Source: Sindora glabra
Lineage: Eukaryota > Streptophyta > Magnoliopsida > Fabales > Fabaceae
NCBI GenBank assembly: GCA_020226215.1
Contig: CM035232.1
Location: 20,930,316-20,994,315, forward strand
Direction of reading: 5' to 3'
DNA length: 64,000 bases
A program made the translations under genes and the position numbers. The stretch's first letter is position 1; the number at the start of each line of letters is the position of its first letter. Of this stretch, positions 25,000 through 37,149 are shown piece after piece. The notes under the pieces were generated by a model. The model searched no databases and had not been told where the DNA came from. It worked only from the letters and a program-made list of their open reading frames with translations.

Positions 25000-27454
25000 T
25001 AAATTTTCAAAAATGCCCTTGGGGTCATATTTTTCTCATTTCAGCCCTAAAACTCTCATTTCCCTCTCATTTCTCTATTTCTCCCACTCTTTCTACACAA
25101 CCTCCATACTATTCTACCAATTAAGGAAACAAAGTTCGAATCTTGTTAATTTCTTTATCCAATCAAGATAAAAACATTATTTTCACCAAGAATCCTTCCT
25201 ATTTTTTTTATTGATGAAGGATTTAAAGTTTATTTGATTTTGTTAGGTATTTCAAGCTCTAACTCTAGAACCCATGAATTTTTAATGAGATTAGTGTTGA
25301 AAGATCTTCGAACTAGCATTCTAAAGTGAGTGGATAATCTAACTAAATTTATGAATTTTGAGGTTATATGATGATATTGATGAAATATAGGTAATTATAT
25401 GATTTTGTTTAAATCTAGTTTATTTTGATGTGGTATAAGTAATGAATGATGGAAAGAGATGATATGATACATTAAATAATTTTATTAATGATTACATTAA
25501 GGTTTGATGTGTAATATATGTGTTTAGGTGTTTAGAATTGCTTGTACAATGAAAATTTTGCGAAAAATTAAGATTTTTATGTGTGAATTGATTTCAGGGG
25601 TCCAAAGATAAAATTGGGCTTTAAAATCGAGTAATTAATCAATTTTGAGGGTTTAAGGCTGTATTTTTAAACCTAGACCGGTCTGGCTAGTTCAACTAGT
25701 CTAGTTAGGAACTGAACCTTGGTCTAGTCCAGATGTTACTGAAAATCTAGGCAATTGGTTCATTCGTTTTAAATTAGTTTGGCTTTTTATTTTTTTGTTA
25801 ACCCTCTGAACCGGTTTGGGTGGGTCAACCAAAAACTCTTTTTTGCCTTTCAAAACAAAAAATCAACATTGTAGTATGGGAACTTCAAACTTAGGCCCCC
25901 ACGTTCAAGGCACTGCACCTTTTCCATTGATGCTAAACTGAACTTTGTTATATAAGGGACCTTTTTTTTATATAACACCTTATGAACATTTTACAATTTA
26001 CATTACATATATATATATATATATATTATATATAATTAAATCATTCATATTTAGCAAATGTATATTTAATTTAAAATTTTTATTAAATTGAAATGATGTA
26101 TAATTTTAATATTATAAAATAATTATTTGCATTAGATGATTGCAATTATAGTAAATTAATAATTATTTTCTTATCTTTCAAAAATATATTTATACAAATT
26201 AGGTAGATTTAAATTTTCATATGTATATATGTAATATATAATTCTATACATATAAAAAAATATTATTAGATCATTCAATAATTTAGTTTAATCAATTTGA
26301 CCTTAATGTGATCATTTTATCAAGTTAATGATTGAATCCAATTTAAAAACATTATGAATTATTATTATATTCACTTTATATTTAAAAGTAATATTCTACC
26401 AATATTTTTAAACCCACTAAAATATATAGTTTTAACAAATGGTAGTCTTATAATTTACGTATAAGACATAATACTTCAATTATTTTAGGGGTTTTTGATA
26501 TTAATTTTCCTATTAATTATCCCATCTACTACTATGTTACTCATAATGGTAGTAAAATTAATATTTATTTGTATTTTAAAAATAAAATAATAAATTTATA
26601 ATAATTAAATAAATTTATTTATATATATGTAATATATAATTTATTATATATAAAAATACAATGATTAGTTTAATCACCTGGTCTGATTGGTTGAATCGGT
26701 TTAACCTTGATTCACTTGCCTTGTCGAGTTAATGATTCGTCTAGGTCTAAAAATAATGGTTCAAGGTGGATAAATTGATTATTGAATCAATTTTAAGGGT
26801 CCAGAAGCTAAACTGGATTTTAAAATCAAGTAATCAATCGATTTTAAAGGTCCAAAGGCAAAAAACTAAGCAGGTAAATTGATTTATCAATTGCAGAATT
26901 TTATATTGACTTTGAAAAAGCATAACTCTTTTATCTTATGTTCGTTATTTTAAAAGTAATTGAGTCTACTTTTAAATAGAATTAGCTTCAAATCAAAATA
27001 TTGTATATATTTTGATATATCATCAAAATGGTGAATAAAGATAAAAAACTCAAGATTTCCAAAAATGAATTTTTTGCATCTATTTTCAAAAAGGCATAAC
27101 TATTTTAAAATTTAGTCAATTTGAGCAATAACCAATCTTTGAAAACCTAATTGAGTTTATTTTCATATGAAATGAGTTTTATGGATATTATATTTATGAT
27201 TTTTGAGCTAATTATAGAAGACCACTTAAAGGTTATAGTCATGATAACTATATATTAACATATACCCCATGTATTTTATGTTTTCATGACCTTCAATTAT
27301 CAAATATGAGTATTTAGTCACTAAACACTAAAGATAATGTAGTTCATGATAAGTGTAAGATAATTACATAGGTCAGATAATTATGACATGAAAAGGTAGA
27401 AATTATGTGATATAATATATGATATAATGGATTTATTGCATTACTCATAAAATA

Positions 27455-27521
<67 letters not shown>

Positions 27522-28465
27522 GAAATGCCTTATGAATTGAGTACTATGGTATGTGTGGATGCTTCTAACTATAATAGAAGGCACAATGATATTGATAAGT
27601 ATTATGATGTATACTGAAAATGAATTGTGACTGTATTGAATAAAGCTTGAGCTCTAATATTGAAATTACAATTATGAATCATGCCATAAATGACATTAGA
27701 AATAAGAAATGTGATGGGGGTGATGTTGTGAATGTCAGATAAAAAATTTCTGATGACATACTTGTGGAAGGTATAAGGTTAACCTAGGAGATAAAATATG
27801 GATGATTATATTTTATCTATTATTTATTGCTCTAAATAAGATATGACTGGATTAGAGTCATCATTGAATGTTTTCACATGAGATATTGAAAATGAAGTGA
27901 TTATATGTTGATTTCATTGTTATTGACTTTTAGATTCTAATATGCTTATATATGATATGAATAGTTGAAGGAGGATAGTCCAATAGATAAGTTAATATAA
28001 AATGTTATTATTCTTATAAATTATTCACTCATTGAGTCTTGAACTCACTCTTTTGTGATTTATTTTATAGATTCTTAAGTTGAGCCACCACCTCCACCTC
28101 TACCTCCTTAGAGGTAGAGTTCATGGGAGCTTATAGATGGTATTTTTATACTACAAATTGATGTATATAGAATATTTTAGGTCTTTTATTTTGTCATAGA
28201 CTTAGGTAGAGTAAAAACTAGTACAAATTTCTTATGAGTTAGTTAGGCTTGCTTATCCTCATTTTGTGAGGATTATAAGCATTTCTAACTTCTTCATCTT
28301 TTGTAAAAACTTTGATGAATGCTTTCTTTTGAAACACTATACTCTTTTATAAATGTATCGCACTTGATAAACTATGATTGAGTTAATTATTTACAAATAG
28401 GCTGGTGGAAACCTATAAAGGGATTTCACATCCGGTCACGATTGAGTTAAGGTCATGACAATTTG
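25000..28465 (+). repeat. Non-coding LTR-like repeat, copy II
   Basis: It has the same order of landmarks as copy I. There is a pyrimidine-rich tract near 25040-25105 and a segment at about 27640-27800 ('gatgggggtgatgttgtgaat', 'agataaaaaatttctgatga'). A 'ttcactcattgagtcttgaac' phrase follows near 28022, and an end near 28460 with 'taaggtcatgaca'. A (TA)n tract sits inside. The copy is diverged and non-coding. Confidence 0.45.
27456..27518. repeat. (TA)n microsatellite
   Basis: An uninterrupted TA dinucleotide run of about 31 units, inside LTR-like copy II. Confidence 0.95.
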
Positions 28466-29720
28466 AGTATATGGCCTATAACTTAGATTGTTTATGAAAT
28501 TTATATAACTTTACAAAATAAATAGCTTCTTACTTCTAGAGATTTGATCGAAATCACCACTTTCTCAAATAATTATATGCTAGAATTTCTCCTTGAAATT
28601 AATTAAATACAAAAAGGTGATAAATAGAATTAAGGCTAGTGAAAACCAAGTATTGGGATTTATTTTAGGTCACTAATTAGGTTTAAGTTATGACATGTAA
28701 TCACTTTACTGCATATCAGCTTAATAAGAAAAATTTCCTACCTAATTTTGCATTAGTTTTATTCTATTCTAGTTTCATGCTTTACTATAACGGAAAGCTT
28801 TGTTAAAGCTTCACTAACATAAATAGAGGAAGTTTTGTTATAGTTTTTTTTATTTTCATCTTGATACATTTTGAATTTTGAAATTTTTATTTTTACTATG
28901 CAGGATTTCCCCCCTTAATTTATAACATCCTTGGGTTATTGATTATGTTTCTTAGCATAAGTTTATAAACAATTATAGATAGAGAATTTTAAGAACCACA
29001 CTTATAAACATTATTTAAGCATATGTCTATAACATGGATTGTTTATGAAATCCATATGATTATACAAAATACACTGCTTCTTACTCTCAAAGATTGAAAT
29101 GAAATCACCACTTTCTCAAATAATTAGATGCCAGAATTTCCCCTTGAAATCAGTTAAATGCAAAAGGTTGATAAATTATGTTGAAGTTAGTGGAAATTGG
29201 GTATCGAGAACCATATTGGCCGCAATCGAATTTTGGTCATGACACGTAATCGCTTTACTATATGTCAGCTTAATAAGAAAAAATTTCCCACCTAATTTTG
29301 CTTAGTCTTTTACTTTGCTTTGTTCTATTCTAGTTTCATACTTTGCTATAGAGGAAAGCTTCATTGACACTAATGGAAGAAGTTTCATTATATTTTTTTA
29401 TTTTCTCATTATTCACCTTGGATTTTGAAAATTTCATCTTTATTGTGCAAGAATTTTTTCTTAATTTATAACACCTTAGGTCATTAATTGTGTCTCTTAG
29501 CATGAATTTATGAAGCAATTATAAAAAAAAATTATAAGGACCATACTTATAAACATTATTTGAATATATGGCCATAACATAGATTGTTTATGAAATTTAT
29601 ATGACTTTACAAAATAGGTTGTTTTTTACTTCCAGATATTAAATTAAAGTTACCATTTTCTCAAACAATTAGAGGCTAGAATTTCTCCCTAAAATCAATT
29701 AAATATAAAAGCATGATAAG
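28463..29720 (+). repeat. Tandem repeat, about 550-bp unit, 2.3 copies
   Basis: Unit one starts near 28463 ('atttgagtatatggcctataa'), unit two near 29013, and a partial third near 29565. The shared phrase 'cctaattttgc' at 28741 and 29291 fixes the period at 550. Each unit contains 'agattgtttatgaaat' or a variant, 'caccactttctcaaataatta', and a '(t)catgaca(t/c)gtaatc' phrase. Similarity is moderate, so the array is old. It is non-coding. Confidence 0.7.
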
Positions 29721-30359
29721 AAATGACTCCTTTTGTAAAACCATCAGTTGCAAACTTATCTCAGAATTCTAATGTGATGAATCCTAATTATGTAAGGTTA
29801 AATGGGGAAGACTTGTAACTTCCAAAGTTAATATTTAAATTCTTTTTTCATTTAAATTCAAAATATTAATAAATAAATTAACTATTAACTATTTATATAA
29901 ATATATTTCACTGTTTAAATGTTTCTTATTTTACCTTATGACAAAATTTAGGAATTTGATATTTATTTTCCAATAATGCTAATTGCATTTACTTGATAAG
30001 GTATTATTCCAAAATCTATCTAAAAGAAATTTTCTTTAAATAAAGATTGAGAATATTTGGTACTTATGAGTGTGAAGATTTATGAAAATAGTTGTAAATG
30101 CTTTTAATAATTAGTTATCTTAAATTTATGAAATTTTGTTTGAGTTGTTAAACTTATTAAATTATTATGAAATTATTGAAAAATTAGAATTGGTGAAGAT
30201 TAACACTATTGTATGACTTGATAAGATAGGAATAAGATCATTTTTATCAAGATGAGTCGTTAGGAATTAATTTCCTATCTTTAGGTACTTTACACTAATC
30301 ATATTAAATCTTTTCTTAACTTTCTACTTAGTTTATATGTAAAATTAATAGTTTAAAAT
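29721..30359. other. AT-rich spacer, no feature seen
   Basis: Between the 550-bp tandem array and LTR-like copy III I see no gene and no clear repeat. Confidence 0.4.
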
Positions 30360-32480
30360 TACCTTTGGATAGAGCTCAATTATATGAGATGCATTAGATA
30401 AAATCCCTAAGCTGTTTTTAAAATTTTTTCTCTAGCCATTTTCCCTAGCTCCTATCCTTATTTCTCTTTTTCTCTCCTTTTTGTTAGCCTTTCTCTCTCT
30501 TTTTGCTATTGACTTCTTCTTATTTGGCCACCTTATGCTGTCATTCGACCCTTTCCTTCATGCACATCCACCTCTAGTCATAGTTGTCTATTATTATGAT
30601 TAGAATGCCTCAACTTATGGATAGTAAGCACAATAACTCAAGGAGCTTCTTCCTCCTTTGGTTTTTAGTGTCATTGAGCTATTAGCAACCTCTATGGAAA
30701 GAGGTAAGCCTTATGAAATCATAAAATCTTTTTATATTACTCAACTTGAATCTAAGAACCTTTACCTATATATAATTTTTAATTTCTTAAGAAAATAATA
30801 AAAATATAAGGAAAAGATGCTTTAAAATATTAGAATAGTATAATTAAAGTTTGGAATAAACATTTTTTAGAAGAAAATTAGTTAATGATGATATGTCTAT
30901 AGTTTATTTTGTAAATTGAACAATAAGAGAAAAGTTAATAAATATAAATGCCTTAGAAGCTCTTGATAATAGCCCACCCCTTAAGGTAAGTGCATATTTT
31001 ATCCTAAAAATTCTATTAAATATTTATCTTACATTTTCTTCCGATTACATACATATTTATACGCAACTCATGAGTTTAAGCATAAATGGAACTTTATGGA
31101 TATAGCTATAAATCTTGATAATGTTGTACATAGAATATTGTAATTGTAATTATCTGTAGCTATTTATCTTATAATCATCATTGATGATAAAACTATTAGA
31201 TTGTGTTATGTCTTATTTGTAATATATTGTTAATTTTATCTTTGGGGCCATGTTGTAAAGGCATGGCATTACTATTAGTGAGTTATGACATTTTATAGTT
31301 GTATTTATATAAATGTGTTATTTGATGATGAATGGATGATTGTGACCATGATAAGAGGCAGTTGATTTATTAGTTGATATCATTATTATATTTATATTTA
31401 GAAAGTACTAATAGAATGAATTGTGAACTGTAAATTATTAGATGATGTGAATGATGTCATTAGGCATAATTGATGATTAAGATAGAGAGGTGGCTATGAT
31501 ACTGTGCTCAGTACTAGATCTCGAAAATTATTTGTGAATAGATGATGATGGCTCTAAAGAAATAAGATTGGGTTTGTAAATATATAAAGTTAACTAATAG
31601 TCACAAGAATATTTAAATTAAATTACTTTCTTAATATATATATATATTATGTTACTACGAATGGTGATGGATATGCATATGTGTATCTAATATTAATTTT
31701 AGGGTACTAGATGATTAGTAAATTTTATCATCTAATGATCAATATATGTAATATAAAATTTTGAAAGTATATAAAAAGCCATATATGTCATTGTTGACCC
31801 TTGTTTATGTTAGTGGAGATCTTAATTTGCTAGTTTATGGTAACTCACCTGGGTGCCATTTTCCTTTAAATTATGGAAATGTTGGTGAGGATGTGAATAG
31901 AAGATTTTATATATGATTAAATTGTTTGGTAGTTAAGAATTCATGTATAAATTTGCTAAAACTATTTTGTTCACTAATTATCTTAATTTTTTCTTGAATT
32001 ATATCTAATTGATTTCTAATATTAGTTTTTGATTTATATATACTAATTAGATTTATAAAACTTAATTTTTTATTTTGTCCTATAACATCTTTAAATTTAA
32101 CCTATATTGCCAAGTTTAGCGATTTCATGGAAGTCCAAAGCACTTTGATTGAAGAGTTTGATTGTTGGAGGAAAAAAATTATTGTATATTATGTTTGGCA
32201 GTTGTTTGTAAAGGCTAGATCATTATTCACATGTAGTTTATGTTGTATGATTATAGAATCACAAATTTACATCTTTAAGGAAAGTATCCTTTGTAGGTGT
32301 CTTTAAGTAAAGGAAATTTTATCTATCTATTATGAGATTTGTATTGCATGTTTGGGTGGTATAACAATAAAAGTATATTTGTCAAGTTAGAATTTATGTA
32401 GTTATTTAATTAGTTAGTCAAGCTAATGAAATTAGTTAATGGATTCCATGCTAGCTTCAATCAAAATGGATTGTGATAAA
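30360..32480 (+). repeat. Non-coding LTR-like repeat, copy III (shorter)
   Basis: A pyrimidine-rich tract at about 30420-30560 is followed by a segment at about 31430-31620 ('actagatctcgaaaattattt'). Then comes 'ctaattagatttataaaactt' near 32042, aligned in order with copies I and II. It is shorter and its right border is not defined. Confidence 0.35.
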
Positions 32481-34137
32481 ATCCTATAATATAATAATTA
32501 AATTGGATTATAAATTTTATCTATTACAAGATCTATATCTAATTATATTATGAATTTTGCCCATTACAGGATTTATATTGAATTTTATCATATTTGGTCT
32601 TAAGTACTAAATTGAATCTTTGACCAAAATATCATTTAAGTAGGTCTTTAAATTTATACTATTAATAATTATAATTTATAAATTATATAAAGTCCAAAAT
32701 TCCAAAATTAAAAATTTCAATAATATGATTCTCTACCTTTGGCTTTTCCTTTATTTTCTTCTCTTTCCGTTATTTTTGCTTTGAATTTTCATTTCTCCCT
32801 CATCCTCACTGTCAGCTCTCAAAGAATGATCATTCAAACATTTTTTATTGTAGATTTATTTAGTATGTATTTTATTTTAAGATTTATGTTTTATTTTATT
32901 TTATTTTTTTAACATTGGCTTGGAGAAACCTAACTAATGCAACATAGCATGCTCTTCCTCCTTCATCTGTAACTTTAATACTATATATTTGTATTCTTAT
33001 GCCTGTAACTATTATTAATTTACAAAATTTTCTTTTTGAGTTAAAAGCTGAAGATTTCAACCCTATCCTCATTAGTTTTGAATTTCGATATCGAAGTTAC
33101 CCCTTAAAATCTATAGCTGAAGTTAAAGCCATTTTATTGAACCAACCATCAAATCATGCAAAGGTAATGAAGTTTAACCTTTGTTTTACTCGTAAACTAT
33201 TCTATAACTGTTACTCCTTTTCCCTCTAGTAACTAAGAGGAAAACCTATTTATATACTAATTATTTACTGAAATGTTGCAATAAATCTTATTAACAAAAA
33301 AATGAGTAATTGAATTCATTAAAAGCTTCATTTGCTGAAAAATGGGTGCTTCACATCAAATTTTCAAATGTCTATTTTCTATAGTTGTTGAAAGTTTTGA
33401 AACCAAATTTCTTTTTCCTTCTATTTTGGGTTTGTCTATAGTTGAAAGTTTCTATTTAGTCTAATTATGGATTGCAACAAAACTTCTATAACTTAATTTT
33501 TACTATAGTGAGAGTTGTCACCACAATAAGCTCACTTATATGGATTGGAATAGGGAAATATTTGGACCAACACCTTGCCTTCTTTGATGAATAAAATTAA
33601 AAAAAGCTATATTGGGAGAAGTAAGTTTAGAAGTACACATCCTTTGCAACTTTTAAGGTGTGTATAGTCTAAATTGAAGCTTGATTTAGGTATTAAGATG
33701 CATATCAACTACATTTCTAAATGGTTTAAATTATGGCTACCTAGGAAAAATATTTGATAATTATATTGTTGACTTTAATAAGCGGTAAGTAGGCTTTTTA
33801 AATGACTTCATTATTATTTAGGCTTGACTTTACAAAGTTATTGTTAATTTGTTTAATCAAAATGTTCTTAATCTCATTGAATGGGTTCTTTTGTATAAAA
33901 TATCAATAACAATGTTAAGCTTTATCTTAATTATATAGTACAAAGAATAAATATAGCCTATTCATGTTACTGAAGTCGTTATTTTTTATTTTCCCTTATT
34001 CTTGCCATATTGTTATCTCTTCTTTGGTACATCAATGGATAATATTGATTTAGATGTTTGCATTATCATTGTCAACCTATAGTACTACATTTGGCTCAGC
34101 AATATGATAATTCTAAAATGAACACTTGTTATATGCA
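32481..34137. other. AT-rich DNA upstream of the pyruvate-carrier pseudogene
   Basis: No intact gene is visible. A 76-codon frame near 32999-33229 contains a stretch ending 'NQPSNHAK' followed by a GTAATG donor-like site, which could be a relic exon, but I do not recognise it. The missing first exon of the pyruvate-carrier pseudogene (its N-terminal 15-20 residues) was not found here. Confidence 0.35.
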
Positions 34138-34976
34138 ATTCACTTCTGGGCACCTACATTCAAGTGGGGCATTAACATTGCTAATATTGCTAATTTCTTA
34201 AAACTAACTAAGAAAATTTCCTATCCTCAACAAATAGGTATGAAATCACTCATATAACTATATTAACAGTCTGATCATATGGAGGTCTCACTCACGAGCA
34301 TCATATATTGTAATATGTACATTCGTGATATGGATGCCTTTGAGCTTTAGGTACATATACACAAGTAAGTGATTGTGTTAAAAACACTAGCACATTTTTT
34401 TAGGCCTTTTGGCATACCTTTCCTACATTGATTTTTATTTATACAGCTGATTTTAATTATCTTTTGCTCAGTTGTTATTGCTACTAGACTTATCTAATCA
34501 TGTTACAGCACTATGATTACCCCAATAAGTTTGTTATCTATCAAACTTCTTAGTTTTGATAGCTTCATGAAATGATTTAAGTATTTGTGGCCATTCAAGT
34601 AATATTTGACATTTGTTACTTCAATTTACAGGATTTGTACAGAATTTCTTTTTGCATTTGTATGTCCTTAGTCTTGTAGTTCCTATGGCATAAGTTAGCT
34701 AATACATGACAATTGTAATTTGTTATATAGAATTAAGTCTTAATTTCTTGTTTTTCACTAAATCATAAAATAAATACACATCTCTATGAAGCTAGCATCC
34801 ATTATCCAGAATCTTTGGTCTCTTTTTTATCTTTATTTTTTGTTTTCTTCGATAGGTAGTTCCATACTTTAATATTCATGGCAATTCTTATCTATGTTGT
34901 AGAAAAATTAGAACCTATTTAGTGTCAATGTTGCAATTGTAGGGGCAAGCATTTATCAACTTACTTGTAAATTGCA
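34138..34976 (+). pseudogene. Mitochondrial pyruvate carrier (MPC2-type) pseudogene, three decayed exons with introns
   Basis: Three exon remnants line up with the plant MPC protein in order and phase. Exon A (34138-34237) reads IHFWAPTFKWG, then INIANI and later ISYPQQI, and ends in phase 1 before GTATG. Exon B (34472-34525) reads VVIATRLI, stop, SCYSTMITP, where the family has ..TG.IWSRYSTVITP. Exon C (34903-34976) reads N, stop, NLFSVNVAIVG and YQL, with an intact GTAAGT donor. MPC is a small inner-mitochondrial-membrane carrier that imports pyruvate. Here the exon A acceptor is AA, not AG, and the exon B donor is AT, not GT. Tryptophan codons in B and C are stops. Retained introns show a DNA-level duplicate, not a processed copy. 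The N-terminal and last exons were not found. Confidence 0.85.
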
Positions 34977-37149
34977 GTAAGTGATACTTTGTTATCATTT
35001 ATTTGGTTGTGGGATTAAATAATGTGAATTTTCAGTTTATGGGTAGTTTAGTTAGCATTCATGGTAGAGTTTCTTATCTTTTTTTTTCTTGCTCACTTCT
35101 GATTGCATTGCACAACTGTTGCAATATTATTGTTACTATTAAATATGCATTTTTGCAATAAATTTATTAACATCATATTATTTTACAATCTTATTTAGCT
35201 TATTGTCATAAAAAATTGATACTTCTTTGACTAGGCAGATTTAGACACTTAACCAAAATGGAGTGTCTATGCTACTTATATCTTGCATAAATGAAAGTTA
35301 CAAGTCATGTTTCTAGCCATATAAATGTCAAATTGTTAATGCTTAATTTTGTCAAATCATATCTAAACTTGTAATATTATAATTTGTATCATTAAAAAAA
35401 TTAGTAAGGATCATCACCAAGATCAAAAAGATAAGGGCATTGCATAGTTTTAGGTATAAGTTCTTATTATAATCTTTTTGTTGTAAATACATCATTAGAG
35501 GTTTATGCCTACTACAAATCTCTCTCTATGCTAATAGTGTCTTGCAAGTTTAGGTCCATTGATGCCATCTTTAGGTAGGAGATTGATAATTACAATGGAG
35601 AATTTGTTTCAACTTTGTGTTAGGCAAGTATGCAGGACAAGGTTATTGCTACCAATTGAAGTGGGTGTATATAAGTGTTACAAATGGTTTAGGGAAGTTA
35701 GACCTAGACGATGGCTTCTTTAAAGCTTATGCTCTATTTTGCCTTGGCAACCATTATTATGTTGGCAATATATGCAAATCTATAATGACATCAATGTTGA
35801 AAGGATGGAATTATAGCCATAAGAGATAAGTTTATATCTTCTAAGAATATATTCAATTAAATAACACATTTTAATTTATTATTAACTTATTTTAGTAATT
35901 CTTTGATAAATGAACCTCTTCTTGTATTCCTATTGATGATAACAAAAAGGCTCTAATAATGGTTAAAACTTAGTGGGTAAGTCTCCATGAATGTTAAGTC
36001 CTTCATTAGAATGGATAAACTTATTTCGTGAACAAAAATTCTTTGGACTATACTAAATGATTCTATGTAAAACACTACGATTATGGACATGTAGTTTCTT
36101 AAATGAATTCATAATTATTGTTTAACCAATATGATTGAATTTTAATGGTTGTTGTAGGTGACTGCCCTTGATTTGGGGGCAAAACTTAGAAATCCATCAC
36201 TTGTATATGTTGTTGCTGGAAATATTGTTCCTTAGGTTTGTTGGAAATTATTTCAAATCTTTAATTGAACTTTACTAGTTGATATTTCTCTTTTGCTCTT
36301 TTATGTAGTTTAATATTGGCATTGAAAATAGCAATATGTCATATTTTCAATTTTTGATCAATTTACTTAATTCACAACGAATTAAAATGTTAGGTATGGT
36401 AGAAATATGAAATACCTCATTTTCATTAGCTAAAATTGATGCTTAACTATAATATAAAAAACTATCTTCTTCAAAATTTGACACTAGTATATAGAGTGCC
36501 TTAAATTTAAGTGAATATAGTTTTTAATGGTATATTTTTTAATGTGTTAATTTCCATGCCTTTATTCCTGGGAGCTACATGTTATTTTAATTGCTTGTTT
36601 CCAATTTTTGTTGAGAATAACTATTTATTGTAAGGTTGCTTGAAAAATACATAGATTGTGATTTGTAAAGTCTTGAGCTTTCTAAATAATTTTATAATCT
36701 ATTTGTTTCATTTCAATTAGAAAAGGATTTTAATACATCTATATTATTTTTTGATATTCAAACTTGAGGAAGTTTTTATTAATTCTACCATAGTATGTAT
36801 TATATTAAGATGTTAAGCTTGGTTAATTTAATTTATGCATTTTATATTGGGTATCCCTTCAACAAGATCTACTTGGTTGTTCCCCAATAGTATGGTAGGC
36901 AATCCATGTTGCAATCTTGTTGTTATTAGCATTTTCTCACATATAATAATTTCCATATCCTCTTTTAATTTTCTTATTGATCTTTAGTCTTTAGGTCTAC
37001 TCAGTCACAATGTCATCATGATCTTTTGTTATAGTCAAGTGATTATTGTCAATTTTGATTCATGGTTAACATTGTATACATGACAAGGAAAGAAATATAA
37101 TAACTATCATTTTAGCATATTTCAATTGATTATCTATAAATATTCTACA
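34977..37149. other. AT-rich DNA with two unidentified exon-like fragments
   Basis: At about 36159-36235 a short frame reads VTALDLGAKLRNPSLVYVV and ends NIVP-stop. It is preceded by TTGTAG and followed by GTTTGT. The terminal TAG could be a mutated CAG at the end of an exon. A 70-codon frame at 35617-35829 is another possible relic, but with no family I recognise. These may belong to another decayed host gene. The rest shows nothing. Confidence 0.3.

Noticed and set aside
25130..25150. tRNA-like 'gttcgaatc' box
   Set aside because: No acceptor stem or anticodon arm can be built around it.
21420..32480. Autonomous LTR retrotransposon
   Set aside because: No gag, protease, reverse transcriptase or integrase motif could be read in any frame. 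Only non-coding repeat landmarks are present.
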